Origin: Brevundimonas sp. EYE_349
Lineage (GTDB): Bacteria > Pseudomonadota > Alphaproteobacteria > Caulobacterales > Caulobacteraceae
Direction of reading: 5' to 3'
Length of the DNA: 64,000 bases
Assembly: GCF_023147505.1 (NCBI RefSeq)
Contig: NZ_JAHXPB010000002.1
Span: 372,001-436,000 of the forward strand
Shown: positions 9,381 to 16,097 of the stretch, piece by piece
Position numbering within the stretch: position 1 is the stretch's first letter
Layout of the letters: each line of letters starts with the position of its first letter
The notes under the pieces: generated by a model
What the model was told of the DNA's origin: nothing
Databases searched by the model: none
What the model saw: only the letters and a program-made list of their open reading frames with translations
Position numbers and translations under genes: made by a program

Positions 9381-9413
9381 AAAGAAAAACCCCGCCTGGC
9401 GGACCGGGCGGGG
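9381..9413 (-). terminator. Intrinsic terminator of the thr operon leader (attenuator)
   Basis: On the minus strand a CCCCGCC arm (9413-9407), a 10-base loop and a GGCGGGG arm (9396-9390) are followed at once by TTTTTCTTT (9389-9381). This is a textbook rho-independent terminator. It lies between the leader peptide stop codon and the bifunctional thr gene, whose start is 36 bases further on. It is therefore placed to stop transcription before the structural genes. Its 5' arm is also complementary to an earlier leader segment (9463-9456), giving a mutually exclusive antiterminator. Confidence 0.85.
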
Positions 9414-9445
9414 TTCGGGTTCTGCGTTCGCCTGTGTTCGGCGTG

Positions 9446-9526
9446 CTAAACTCGTCCCGCCCGACTGGGCATGGTGGTGGCGCCGGTCGTGCCGCCGATA
9501 ATGGTTCCGCCGAGGGTCGCGCCCAT
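9446..9526 (-). CDS. Thr/Ile-rich leader peptide of the thr operon (thrL-like)
   Basis: A 26-residue reading frame ending TAG at 9446. It contains six Thr codons (residues 4, 8, 13, 14, 17, 18), with adjacent Ile-Ile at 9-10 (MGATLGGTIIGGTTGATTM). In-frame translation could instead begin at GTG 9592, giving 48 residues with three more Thr. Neither start has a strong ribosome site. The terminator begins 33 bases after the stop codon. Codons 22-24 contain CGGGCGGG, exactly complementary to CCCGCCCG in the terminator's 5' arm. This arrangement is that of the classical thr attenuator: stalling at Thr/Ile codons frees the segment to form an antiterminator. The sequence facts are direct; the mechanism is inference. 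Confidence 0.75.
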   Translation of the reverse strand: MGATLGGTIIGGTTGATTMPSRAGRV

Positions 9527-9644
9527 GCCGAAGACCGTCGCGGCGAGGCCGGCGACGGTGGTGACTTCGGCGATGAACGAGCGCTGCGGCACGGGACAGG
9601 TCCGGTTGAAATCTTGGCCTAGGGTGATTGGCGCACCCCCGGTC

Positions 9645-9650
9645 TGTCAA
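9645..9650 (-). promoter_or_regulatory. Possible -35 element of the thr operon leader promoter
   Basis: The minus strand reads TTGACA here, 53 bases before the possible GTG leader start at 9592. No good -10 box sits at the ideal 17-base spacing (TCACCC there; ACCCTA at 19). The assignment therefore rests on the -35 match and position only. Confidence 0.35.
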
Positions 9651-9779
9651 GCGGCCGTGGATGATTTTTTCACGACAGCGCCATTTGCGTTCTTTTTGCA
9701 CCTCGCGTCATCGCCCGAGCCCTGCATTGAGGTCGAATTTTCCGCTTGACCGGTGCCGCCTGTTTGATCAACGTAAAGT

Positions 9780-9893
9780 CACTCATCAAGACCGGCTGAG
9801 GGATTAGGCCCTTTGACGCCGGGGCAACCATCGGGTTCCGCCCGAAACGGTGCCAACTCCTGCGGGGTCCTTCGGGGTCGCGAGAGATGAGTG
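9780..9893 (+). ncRNA. SAM-I (S-box) riboswitch upstream of metX-metB
   Basis: The outer helix P1 is perfect: CACTCATC (9780-9787) pairs with GATGAGTG (9886-9893). Between them are the S-box signatures in order: ATCAAGA, GAGGGATTAGGCCC (kink-turn and P2), GCCGGGGCAACC, a P3 hairpin CGGGTTCCGCCCG, GGTGCCAACTCC, and GAGAGATGAG. The family binds S-adenosylmethionine and turns down methionine biosynthesis. The downstream platform has a hairpin GTGGAGC (9891-9897) / GCTCCAC (9912-9918) that shares three bases with P1 but lacks a U-run. Control may therefore be translational or use another structure. SAM-II is the class more often seen in Alphaproteobacteria. Confidence 0.92.
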
Positions 9894-9972
9894 GAGCATC
9901 GACGAGGCGACGCTCCACGATCTGTCACCGCATCGAGCCTTGCTGAGGCGAGAACGATGCGGACGACGATTG

Positions 9973-11028
9973 ATGACCCTGGCTGAAACATCCCTGCTTG
10001 AAGAGCCCTTCTGTCGGCCCCAGCCGATCGACGCGCCGGCCGTGCGCGAACCGACGCGCGAACGCGGCGGGGCCCGTGACGTCATCGTCTCCATCCCCGC
10101 CGACTTCCGCCTGACTTCGGGCGAAAAACTGAACCAACCCAATATCGTGGGCCGCCTTCATGGCCGGGCGGGCGCGCCCGTCGTCGTCGTCGCGGGCGGC
10201 ATTTCCGCGGGGCGTTTCGTCCACCGCACCGAGACCAACGGCCTGGGCTGGTGGTCGGGCGCCGTGTCGGTGCGCGGCCCTATCGACCTGAGCCGCTTCC
10301 AGGTTCTGGCCGTGGATTTCGCCCCCGGCGCCGAGTTTCTGGACACGCCCGTCACCATCACCACCCAGGATCAGGCGCGCCTGCTTGCCTTGGTGCTGAC
10401 CCATCTGAAGATCGAGCGGATCGCCGCCTTCGTCGGCTGCTCCTACGGCGGCATGGTCGCCCTGGCCTTCGCGGAACTGTTTCCCGACTGGGCCGAGCAG
10501 CTGATCGTCGTGTCCGCCGCCCACCGCGCCCACCCCCAGGCCACGGCCTGGCGCGGCATCCAGCGCCGCATCCTGCAGTTCGCCGTCGCCGCCGGTCGCC
10601 CGGAGGAAGGCGTCGCCCTGGCCCGCGAACTGGCCATGACCACCTATCGCACGGCCGAGGAGTTCCACGACCGTTTCGATACGACCGCGCCTGCGGCCGT
10701 CGGCGGCGCCTATCCTGTGTGCGACTATCTGACGGCGCGGGGCCGGGCCTACCGCACCCACACCACCCCGGCCCGCTGGCTGTCGATGTCCGATTCCCTG
10801 GATCGCCACAGCGTGACGCCCGAGGCCATTTCAACCCCCGTCACCCTGATCGGCTTCACTTCCGACCGGCTGGTGCCGATCGACGACATCCGCGAACTGG
10901 CCGCGCGGCTGCCGACCCTGTGGCGCTTCGTCGAGGCGCCCTCCCTCTATGGCCACGACGCCTTTCTGAAGGAGGACGCCTTCGTGGGCGACATCCTCCG
11001 CGCCGCCTTCAAGGACATCAAAGCATGA
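9973..11028 (+). CDS. metX: Homoserine O-acyltransferase, MetX family
   Basis: Alpha/beta-hydrolase-fold enzyme that activates homoserine with an acetyl or succinyl group, the first committed step to methionine. The 351-residue protein shows VVVVAGGISAGRF (oxyanion region), nucleophile Ser157 in FVGCSYGGMVAL, the acid in FTSDRLVPIDD, and the catalytic His in SLYGHDAFLKED. The acyl donor cannot be decided by eye. Pairing with a MetB-type enzyme and similarity to short alphaproteobacterial and xanthomonad forms leave succinyl possible. The ATG at 9973 was chosen because the conserved part begins soon after; the frame is open upstream into the riboswitch. The stop overlaps the metB start (ATGA), and expression should be SAM-controlled. 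Confidence 0.87.
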   Translation: MTLAETSLLEEPFCRPQPIDAPAVREPTRERGGARDVIVSIPADFRLTSGEKLNQPNIVGRLHGRAGAPVVVVAGGISAGRFVHRTETNGLGWWSGAVSVRGPIDLSRFQVLAVDFAPGAEFLDTPVTITTQDQARLLALVLTHLKIERIAAFVGCSYGGMVALAFAELFPDWAEQLIVVSAAHRAHPQATAWRGIQRRILQFAVAAGRPEEGVALARELAMTTYRTAEEFHDRFDTTAPAAVGGAYPVCDYLTARGRAYRTHTTPARWLSMSDSLDRHSVTPEAISTPVTLIGFTSDRLVPIDDIRELAARLPTLWRFVEAPSLYGHDAFLKEDAFVGDILRAAFKDIKA

Positions 11029-12206
11029 CTTCCCGTCCCGCCAATCCGCACACCATCGCCGCCCGCACGGGCGTGGATTCGGACACGGCACATGGCGCGG
11101 TCATGCCCCCGCTCTATCTGTCATCCAACTATTCCTTCGCGGGCTTCGAGCAGAAGCGGAAGTATGACTACAGCCGCTCGGGCAATCCGACGCGCGACGT
11201 CCTGGCCGAGACCCTGACCGAGCTGGAAGGCGGCGCGGGCGCCGTGATCACCGCCACCGGCATGGCCGCGGTCGACCTGCCCCTTGCCCTGCTGGAGCCG
11301 GGCGATCTTCTGATCGCGCCGCACGACTGTTACGGCGGCACCTGTCGCCTGCTGAACGCCCGCGCCAAGAAGGGCCATTTCGAGCTGCTGCTGGTCGACC
11401 AAGGCGATCCCGTCGCCCTGGAGGCGGCCCTGGCGTTGAAGCCCAGGCTGGTGCTGGTCGAAACCCCGTCCAACCCCCTGCTGCGCCTGGTCGACGTCGC
11501 CGACATCTGCACCCGCGCCCATGCGGCGGGCGCCAAGGTCGTCTGCGACAACACCTTCCTGTCGCCCGCGCTGCAGAACCCGATCAAGCTGGGCGCCGAC
11601 TTCGTGGTTCACTCCACGACCAAGTTCATCAACGGCCATTCCGACGTGGTGGGCGGCGCCGTCATCTCGGCCGACGCCGAGGATCATCAGACCCTGGCCT
11701 GGTGGGCCAACTGCACCGGCGTGACCGGATCGCCGTTCGACGCCTATCTGACCCTGCGCGGCGTACGCACACTGTTCGCCCGCATCGAGCGCCAGCAGGC
11801 CACGGCGGGCAAGATCGCCGAGTTGTTGAACGCCCATCCGGCGGTCAAGGTCGTCCACTATCCCGGCCTGAAGTCCCACCCCAGCCATGCCCTGGTCGCC
11901 GCCCAGCAGGCCGGCCCCGGCGCCATGCTCAGCTTCGAGCTGGAAGGCGGGACCGGCGCCGTGCGCGACCTGGTCGAAGCGCTGGAGATTTTCACCCTGG
12001 CGGAATCGCTGGGCGGGGTCGAAAGCCTGATCGCCCACCCCGCCACCATGACCCACGCCGCCATGACGCCGGAGCAGCGCGCCACCGCCGGGATCGGCGA
12101 CGGCCTGGTGCGCCTGTCTGTCGGGCTGGAGCATGTCGAGGATCTGATCGGCGACCTGTTCCCGGCCTTGGACGCCCTGGCGCCCGTCAAGGCGGAAGCC
12201 GCATAA
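11025..12206 (+). CDS. metB: Cystathionine gamma-synthase family PLP enzyme
   Basis: Cys/Met-metabolism PLP enzyme of 393 residues that would condense O-acylhomoserine with cysteine (cystathionine) or sulfide. Motifs: YDYSRSGNPTRDVLAETL near residues 46-63, ATGMAAVDL, DNTFLSPALQNPIKLGAD, the PLP lysine in HSTTKFINGHSDVVGG, and SLGGVESLIAHPATMTHAAM near the C-terminus. The last is the usual discriminator block of gamma-synthases. It overlaps metX by four bases (ATGA), so the pair is translationally coupled under one riboswitch. MetB and MetZ (sulfhydrylase) are close relatives, so the sulfur donor is uncertain. Confidence 0.9.
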   Translation: MTSRPANPHTIAARTGVDSDTAHGAVMPPLYLSSNYSFAGFEQKRKYDYSRSGNPTRDVLAETLTELEGGAGAVITATGMAAVDLPLALLEPGDLLIAPHDCYGGTCRLLNARAKKGHFELLLVDQGDPVALEAALALKPRLVLVETPSNPLLRLVDVADICTRAHAAGAKVVCDNTFLSPALQNPIKLGADFVVHSTTKFINGHSDVVGGAVISADAEDHQTLAWWANCTGVTGSPFDAYLTLRGVRTLFARIERQQATAGKIAELLNAHPAVKVVHYPGLKSHPSHALVAAQQAGPGAMLSFELEGGTGAVRDLVEALEIFTLAESLGGVESLIAHPATMTHAAMTPEQRATAGIGDGLVRLSVGLEHVEDLIGDLFPALDALAPVKAEAA

Positions 12207-12258
12207 GTTTTCGCTTGCAGAGGGGACCGAACCGGGGCACATGCGCCGCCCCGGCCGC

Positions 12259-12333
12259 GGTCCCTTCGTCTATCGGTTAGGACGTCAGGTTTTCAACCTG
12301 AAAAGAGGGGTTCGACTCCCCTAGGGACTGCCA
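12259..12333 (+). tRNA. tRNA-Glu (UUC)
   Basis: A complete cloverleaf of 75 bases with encoded CCA. The acceptor arm GGTCCCT pairs with AGGGACT (first pair G-U). The D arm contains TCGGTTAGGA. The anticodon stem TCAGG/CCTGA closes the loop TTTTCAA with anticodon TTC. The T arm AGGGGTTCGACTCCCCT is canonical. It lies 52 bp after metB on the same strand. Confidence 0.97.
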
Positions 12334-12493
12334 CCGGCGACGCCTCCACGACCGTTCCGATCCGCCGCGTCGAGCGAACGCTCCGCCCCCGGATTAACCT
12401 TCTGGTAATCACTATGTTCGGATCGCGGCGGTAAGCCTTTCGATTCACAGACTTTTTTCGGCCGCACTCAGGAACTATCCACAGGGACTGTGG

Positions 12494-12509
12494 TTAATCC
12501 ACCGTGAAC
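12494..12509 (+). promoter_or_regulatory. Near-match to a CtrA binding site
   Basis: TTAA, seven bases, then TGAAC matches eight of nine positions of the Caulobacter CtrA consensus TTAA-N7-TTAAC. It lies 41 bases before the start of a small hypothetical gene. CtrA is the master cell-cycle regulator of Caulobacterales. A single near-match in a GC-rich intergenic region is weak evidence. Confidence 0.25.
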
Positions 12510-12549
12510 GCGGCGCAGAAGCGCCCTCCCCTCCCGCACCGAGATCGTC

Positions 12550-12816
12550 ATGTTTATCGCCATCGCCCGCCCGGCGGTGGAGCCCCAAGGCCCCGACGCC
12601 GTCGCCGTCCCCGGCTCTCCCGCCATCGCTGAACTGTCGCCCCGCGCCCTCCATGCGCGCCTTCTCGAAAACGCCGCCTTGCGCCGCCTGCGCGGGCTGG
12701 AACGCCGTCGCGAGCATCGGCTCGACGATGCCGAATACTGGCTTCACGCCGCCCCCATCGCCGTTCGGAAAGCCAGCGCCCTGCGCGAGGAACGCAGCTT
12801 CTCGCCCCTGCCGTGA
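12550..12816 (+). CDS. Small hypothetical protein
   Basis: An 88-residue protein with no family I recognise. It starts with a short hydrophobic piece (MFIAIARPAVEP). Its middle is a helical, Leu/Arg/Glu-rich core (LSPRALHARLLENAALRRLRGLERRREHRLDDAEYW, about residues 30-65) that looks coiled-coil-like. It ends SFSPLP. Codons are strongly G/C-ending, as in the confident neighbours, which favours a real gene. A CtrA-like box lies upstream. Cytoplasmic and basic; it might bind nucleic acid or protein, but nothing specific supports this. Confidence 0.5.
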   Translation: MFIAIARPAVEPQGPDAVAVPGSPAIAELSPRALHARLLENAALRRLRGLERRREHRLDDAEYWLHAAPIAVRKASALREERSFSPLP

Positions 12817-12894
12817 CGGACTTCACCTACCTCAGATAACTTTGTTTGGCATCAGGGGTTGTCCAAACGGCCTTTGATGTCGACAAGGAGGGGC

Positions 12895-14064
12895 ATGGCC
12901 GCTCGCGTCGCGACACTCTCCGTCGGAAAGGCGATCCTGGTCACGGGGGGCGCCGGCTATGTCGGCGCCCATGTGTGTGAAGGCCTGGCCGCCGCAGGAT
13001 ACCGCCCCGTCGTCCTGGACAATCTGTCAACGGGCCGTCGCGCCTTCGCGCGTTGGGGGCCGCTGATCGAGGGGGATGTCTGGGACGCCGAACTGGTGCG
13101 TCGGACCCTGGTCGAGCATGACATCCGCGCCGTCCTGCATTTCGCCGCCTCCTCCGTCGTGCCGGAATCGGTGCGCGCGCCGCTCGACTGTTATCGCAAC
13201 AATTTGGGCGGGCTGTTCGGCCTGTTGGGCGGGATGCGGGCGGCGGGCGTGAACACCCTCGTCTTCTCCAGCACCTGCGCCGTCTATGGCGATCCCGGCG
13301 CCGGGCCGATCATCGAGGAGCAGGCGCCGGCGCCCGTCACCCCCTATGGCCGCTCCAAACTGGGGTGCGAACAGATTCTGGCCGACGCCGCCGCCGCCCA
13401 CGGCCTGAACGCCGTCGCCCTGCGCTATTTCAACGCCAGCGGGGCCTCGGCGTGCGGCCTGATCGGCGAGGACCGGCCGGTCGAGACCCACCTGATCCCG
13501 CGCGCCATGATGGCCCTGAAGGGCGGCGTCGACGACTTCGCCGTCTATGGAACCGACTATCCCACGCCGGACGGCACGGCGATCCGCGACTATGTCCATG
13601 TGTCGGACCTGGCCCAGGGACATCTGTCGGCCCTGGCGCAACTGCTGGATGGACGCCGCGGCTTTGCGGCCTACAATCTCGGCGCCGGCCAGGGCCATTC
13701 GGTGCGTCAGGTTCTGGCGGCGATCATGCGCCATAGCGGCCTGCGGCTGCCCGACGTATCGGGCGAACGCCGCGCTGGCGATCCGGCGCATCTGGTCGCC
13801 GACATCGCCCTGGCCCGCCGGGACCTGGGCTTTGCGCCGCGCCAGTCCGACCTGTCCGCCATCGTCGCCAGCGCCTGGGCCTGGCACAACCGCCTCAGCG
13901 CAGTTCGGGCATCCGGCGGCGCAGCGAGGCTTTCAGTTTTTCCAGCTTCTGGCCTGCGGATTTCGGCCGCACCCGCTTGCGATGCTCCAGCCCCGCGCCC
14001 CAGCGGGCATGGACCGGCGCGTCCAGATGCGGATGGCGGTCGTGCTGATGGACGATGGGGCTGA
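12895..14064 (+). CDS. galE: UDP-glucose 4-epimerase, with an anomalous C-terminal extension
   Basis: Short-chain dehydrogenase-type epimerase interconverting UDP-glucose and UDP-galactose for surface polysaccharide synthesis. Seen are ILVTGGAGYVGAH (NAD loop), LDNLSTGRR, HFAASSVVPESV, SSTCAVYG, catalytic YGRSK (Tyr/Lys), RYFNASGA and RDYVHVSDLAQGH. The family usually ends just after the WAWH block, here at about 13893. The frame instead runs 56 residues further, with a low-complexity Pro/Ala/Arg tail. That tail is antisense to the last 170 bases of the convergent gene. AAGGAGG at 12885-12891 is only three bases from the ATG at 12895, so the in-frame ATG at 12877 is an alternative start. Confidence 0.88.
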   Translation: MAARVATLSVGKAILVTGGAGYVGAHVCEGLAAAGYRPVVLDNLSTGRRAFARWGPLIEGDVWDAELVRRTLVEHDIRAVLHFAASSVVPESVRAPLDCYRNNLGGLFGLLGGMRAAGVNTLVFSSTCAVYGDPGAGPIIEEQAPAPVTPYGRSKLGCEQILADAAAAHGLNAVALRYFNASGASACGLIGEDRPVETHLIPRAMMALKGGVDDFAVYGTDYPTPDGTAIRDYVHVSDLAQGHLSALAQLLDGRRGFAAYNLGAGQGHSVRQVLAAIMRHSGLRLPDVSGERRAGDPAHLVADIALARRDLGFAPRQSDLSAIVASAWAWHNRLSAVRASGGAARLSVFPASGLRISAAPACDAPAPRPSGHGPARPDADGGRADGRWG

Positions 14065-14839
14065 TCCCGCCGTCGGGATTGACCACATGCCCGTCTGCGA
14101 ACCTCAGCCGCTCGCCGGGCGTCAGGCCCAGCGTCGCCACCCGGCCATAGTTGGCCCGCACCGTCGCCCCGACCAGCCCCCGATGGATGGCCAGGTTGAA
14201 GGCCGCCTGATCGGCGCCGAACGCGCCGCCGATCTCCGAACGCGGCGCGGACGCCAGGGCCAGGATCAGCCGCGACAGACGCGAAACCTCTGCACGCGGC
14301 CCGACCAGCGTCCCCACGCACAGACAGGCCCTGTCCGCCATCCGATCCGCCTGAGCCTGGCCAAACAGGGCGCGCAGATATTTCATGTTGAAGGCGTGGT
14401 CCGCCAGCGGCCCGTCCGCCTCCACGAAGGCCTCTAGTCCTTGCGGCGCGGGATCGAAGGGCGGGGCCTGGAAGATCACGTCGCGTACGTCGCAGGCCAG
14501 GGCTGCGCCCGGCCGGTCGCCTAGCAGGCCCGCAAAGGCGACGAACCGCTGCATCACCGGATGGGGCGTCCAGCCGCGCCAAACCGGCGCATCCACGGCC
14601 ATCACCTCATGACGGGCCAGAAAGGCGCGCAGGTCCGCGTCCTGGTCCACCACCAGAGCGACCGCCCCGTCGAACACGGCCCGCAGCGAGGTCACGAAGG
14701 GGGCGATGTCGGCGGCGTCGTATCCCGTGGCAAAGCCAACCACCGCATCGCCATCGGGCAGGGGCGCGAACGCTTCCGTCGCCGCCAGCGCCTGGGCCAG
14801 CCAGTCCAGATAGTCCGACCGCGCCGCCCCCTGTTTCAT
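13895..14839 (-). CDS. Putative glycosyltransferase
   Basis: A 314-residue cytoplasmic protein resembling glycosyltransferases that carry a D-x-RD-V-x-FQ-x-x-P-F block: here ACDVRDVIFQAPPFDP near residues 108-123. It also has FGADQAAFNLAIHRGL and a late GISPIVHQHDRHPHLD. This is the pattern of several poorly described sugar transferases. The basic tail (KSAGQKLEKLKASLRRRMPELR) may contact membrane. It begins 4 bp after the carA stop and is probably in the same transcript. Its 3' end overlaps the galE reading frame on the other strand. The substrate is unknown. The link to galE suggests surface-glycan work, but that is inference. Confidence 0.6.
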   Translation of the reverse strand: MKQGAARSDYLDWLAQALAATEAFAPLPDGDAVVGFATGYDAADIAPFVTSLRAVFDGAVALVVDQDADLRAFLARHEVMAVDAPVWRGWTPHPVMQRFVAFAGLLGDRPGAALACDVRDVIFQAPPFDPAPQGLEAFVEADGPLADHAFNMKYLRALFGQAQADRMADRACLCVGTLVGPRAEVSRLSRLILALASAPRSEIGGAFGADQAAFNLAIHRGLVGATVRANYGRVATLGLTPGERLRFADGHVVNPDGGISPIVHQHDRHPHLDAPVHARWGAGLEHRKRVRPKSAGQKLEKLKASLRRRMPELR

Positions 14840-14843
14840 GGCC

Positions 14844-16004
14844 TCAGCGGTCGCCCATCAGTTCGGCGAACCGGTCGAACAGATACAGGCTGTCGGTCGG
14901 TCCGGGCGAAGCCTCGGGGTGGTGCTGGACGCTGAAGATCGGCTTGTCTTTCACCGCGATGCCGCAATTGGTGCCGTCGAACAGGCTGACGTGGGTTTCG
15001 GTCACGGCCTGGGGCAGGCTGTCGCGGTCCACGGTGAAGCCGTGGTTCATCGACACAATCTCGACCTTGCCGGTGGTCAGATCCTTGACCGGATGGTTGG
15101 CGCCGTGGTGGCCCTGCTCCATCTTCACCGTCTTGGCGCCCAGGGCCAGGGCCAGCATCTGGTGGCCCAGGCAGATGCCCATCAGGGGCTTGCCGCTGGC
15201 GACCAGCTTCTGGATTTCCGGCACGGCGTATTCGCCGGTCGCGGCCGGATCGCCCGGACCGTTCGACAGGACCACGCCGTCGGGATTGCGGGCCAGAACC
15301 TCTTCCGCCGTCGTCGTGGCGGGAACCACGGTGATCCTGGCGCCGGTCGAGGCGAGAGCGCGCAGGATGTTGCGCTTCACCCCATAGTCGATGACAACGA
15401 CAGTCTTGCCGCCGGCGACGGTGGGATAGCCTTCCGGCCAGTCCCAGACGCCCTCGTTCCACTCGAAGGCTTGCAGGGTCGAAGCAGGCTTGGCCAGATC
15501 CAGACCGACCAGGCCGGTCCAGGCCTTGGCCTGGGCGACCAGGGCGTCCAGGTCGAACTCGCCGTTCGGGTCATGGGCGATCACCGCGTGGGGCGCGCCC
15601 TTGTCGCGGATGATCTTGGTCAGGGCGCGGGTGTCGACGCCGGCCAGGCCGACGACGCCGCGCCGCTTCATCCAGTCGTCGAAACTGGCGTCCGAGCGAT
15701 AGTTGGCCGGATCGGTCGGGAGGTCGCGGAAGATCGCGCCGCGCGCAGAGGTGTCGGACCCGCCGCCCATCTGTTCGATGTCTTCGACGTTCGTGCCGAC
15801 ATTGCCGACGTGCGGGAAGGTGAAGGCCAGGATCTGGCTCATGTAGGACGGGTCGGTCAGGATTTCCTGATAGCCGGTCATGGCGGTGTTGAAGACCACC
15901 TCGCCCAGGACCGAACCCACGGCGCCGACGCCGATCCCCTGCAGGATGGTGCCGTCGGCCAGTGCGAGGACGCCCGTCGCGCCCGGAAGAATCTTGGTCG
16001 TCAT
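14844..16004 (-). CDS. carA: Carbamoyl-phosphate synthase small subunit
   Basis: Glutamine amidotransferase subunit (386 residues) that hydrolyses glutamine and passes ammonia to CarB for carbamoyl phosphate, feeding arginine and pyrimidine synthesis. The N-terminal domain has [21 protein letters not shown]. The class I amidotransferase domain has [12 protein letters not shown], nucleophile Cys in [14 protein letters not shown] and the catalytic His-Glu in [11 protein letters not shown]. The ATG at 16004 follows TAGGAGCG at good spacing. carB is not in the window. A strong hairpin lies in the leader just upstream of the ribosome site. Confidence 0.97.
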   Translation of the reverse strand: MTTKILPGATGVLALADGTILQGIGVGAVGSVLGEVVFNTAMTGYQEILTDPSYMSQILAFTFPHVGNVGTNVEDIEQMGGGSDTSARGAIFRDLPTDPANYRSDASFDDWMKRRGVVGLAGVDTRALTKIIRDKGAPHAVIAHDPNGEFDLDALVAQAKAWTGLVGLDLAKPASTLQAFEWNEGVWDWPEGYPTVAGGKTVVVIDYGVKRNILRALASTGARITVVPATTTAEEVLARNPDGVVLSNGPGDPAATGEYAVPEIQKLVASGKPLMGICLGHQMLALALGAKTVKMEQGHHGANHPVKDLTTGKVEIVSMNHGFTVDRDSLPQAVTETHVSLFDGTNCGIAVKDKPIFSVQHHPEASPGPTDSLYLFDRFAELMGDR

Positions 16005-16025
16005 GGGCGCGCTCCTAAAACCGAA

Positions 16026-16047
16026 TCCCGCCCGAACCGGGGCGGGA
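16026..16047 (-). promoter_or_regulatory. Hairpin in the carA leader
   Basis: On the minus strand a perfect 8-bp stem (TCCCGCCC / GGGCGGGA) with a six-base loop is followed by TTCGGTTTTAGG, running directly into the carA ribosome site. It could be a weak terminator used as an attenuator, or a structure affecting translation. It could also be the residual 3' end of a longer leader. Only the stem is directly supported. Confidence 0.4.
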
Positions 16048-16097
16048 CGCAAACGGCCGGGTCGTTAGGCCCTGCCGCTCGCGCCGTCAACCACGGC

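Noticed and set aside
9321..9701. A 126-codon minus-strand frame through the thr leader region
   Set aside because: It is Arg/His-rich and spans the terminator. The Thr/Ile-rich frame ending at 9446 fits the attenuator geometry and is in another frame.
12392..12410. TTAACCTTCTGGTAATC as a second CtrA site
   Set aside because: The right half (GTAATC) does not match TTAAC well enough, and the spacing is only roughly right.
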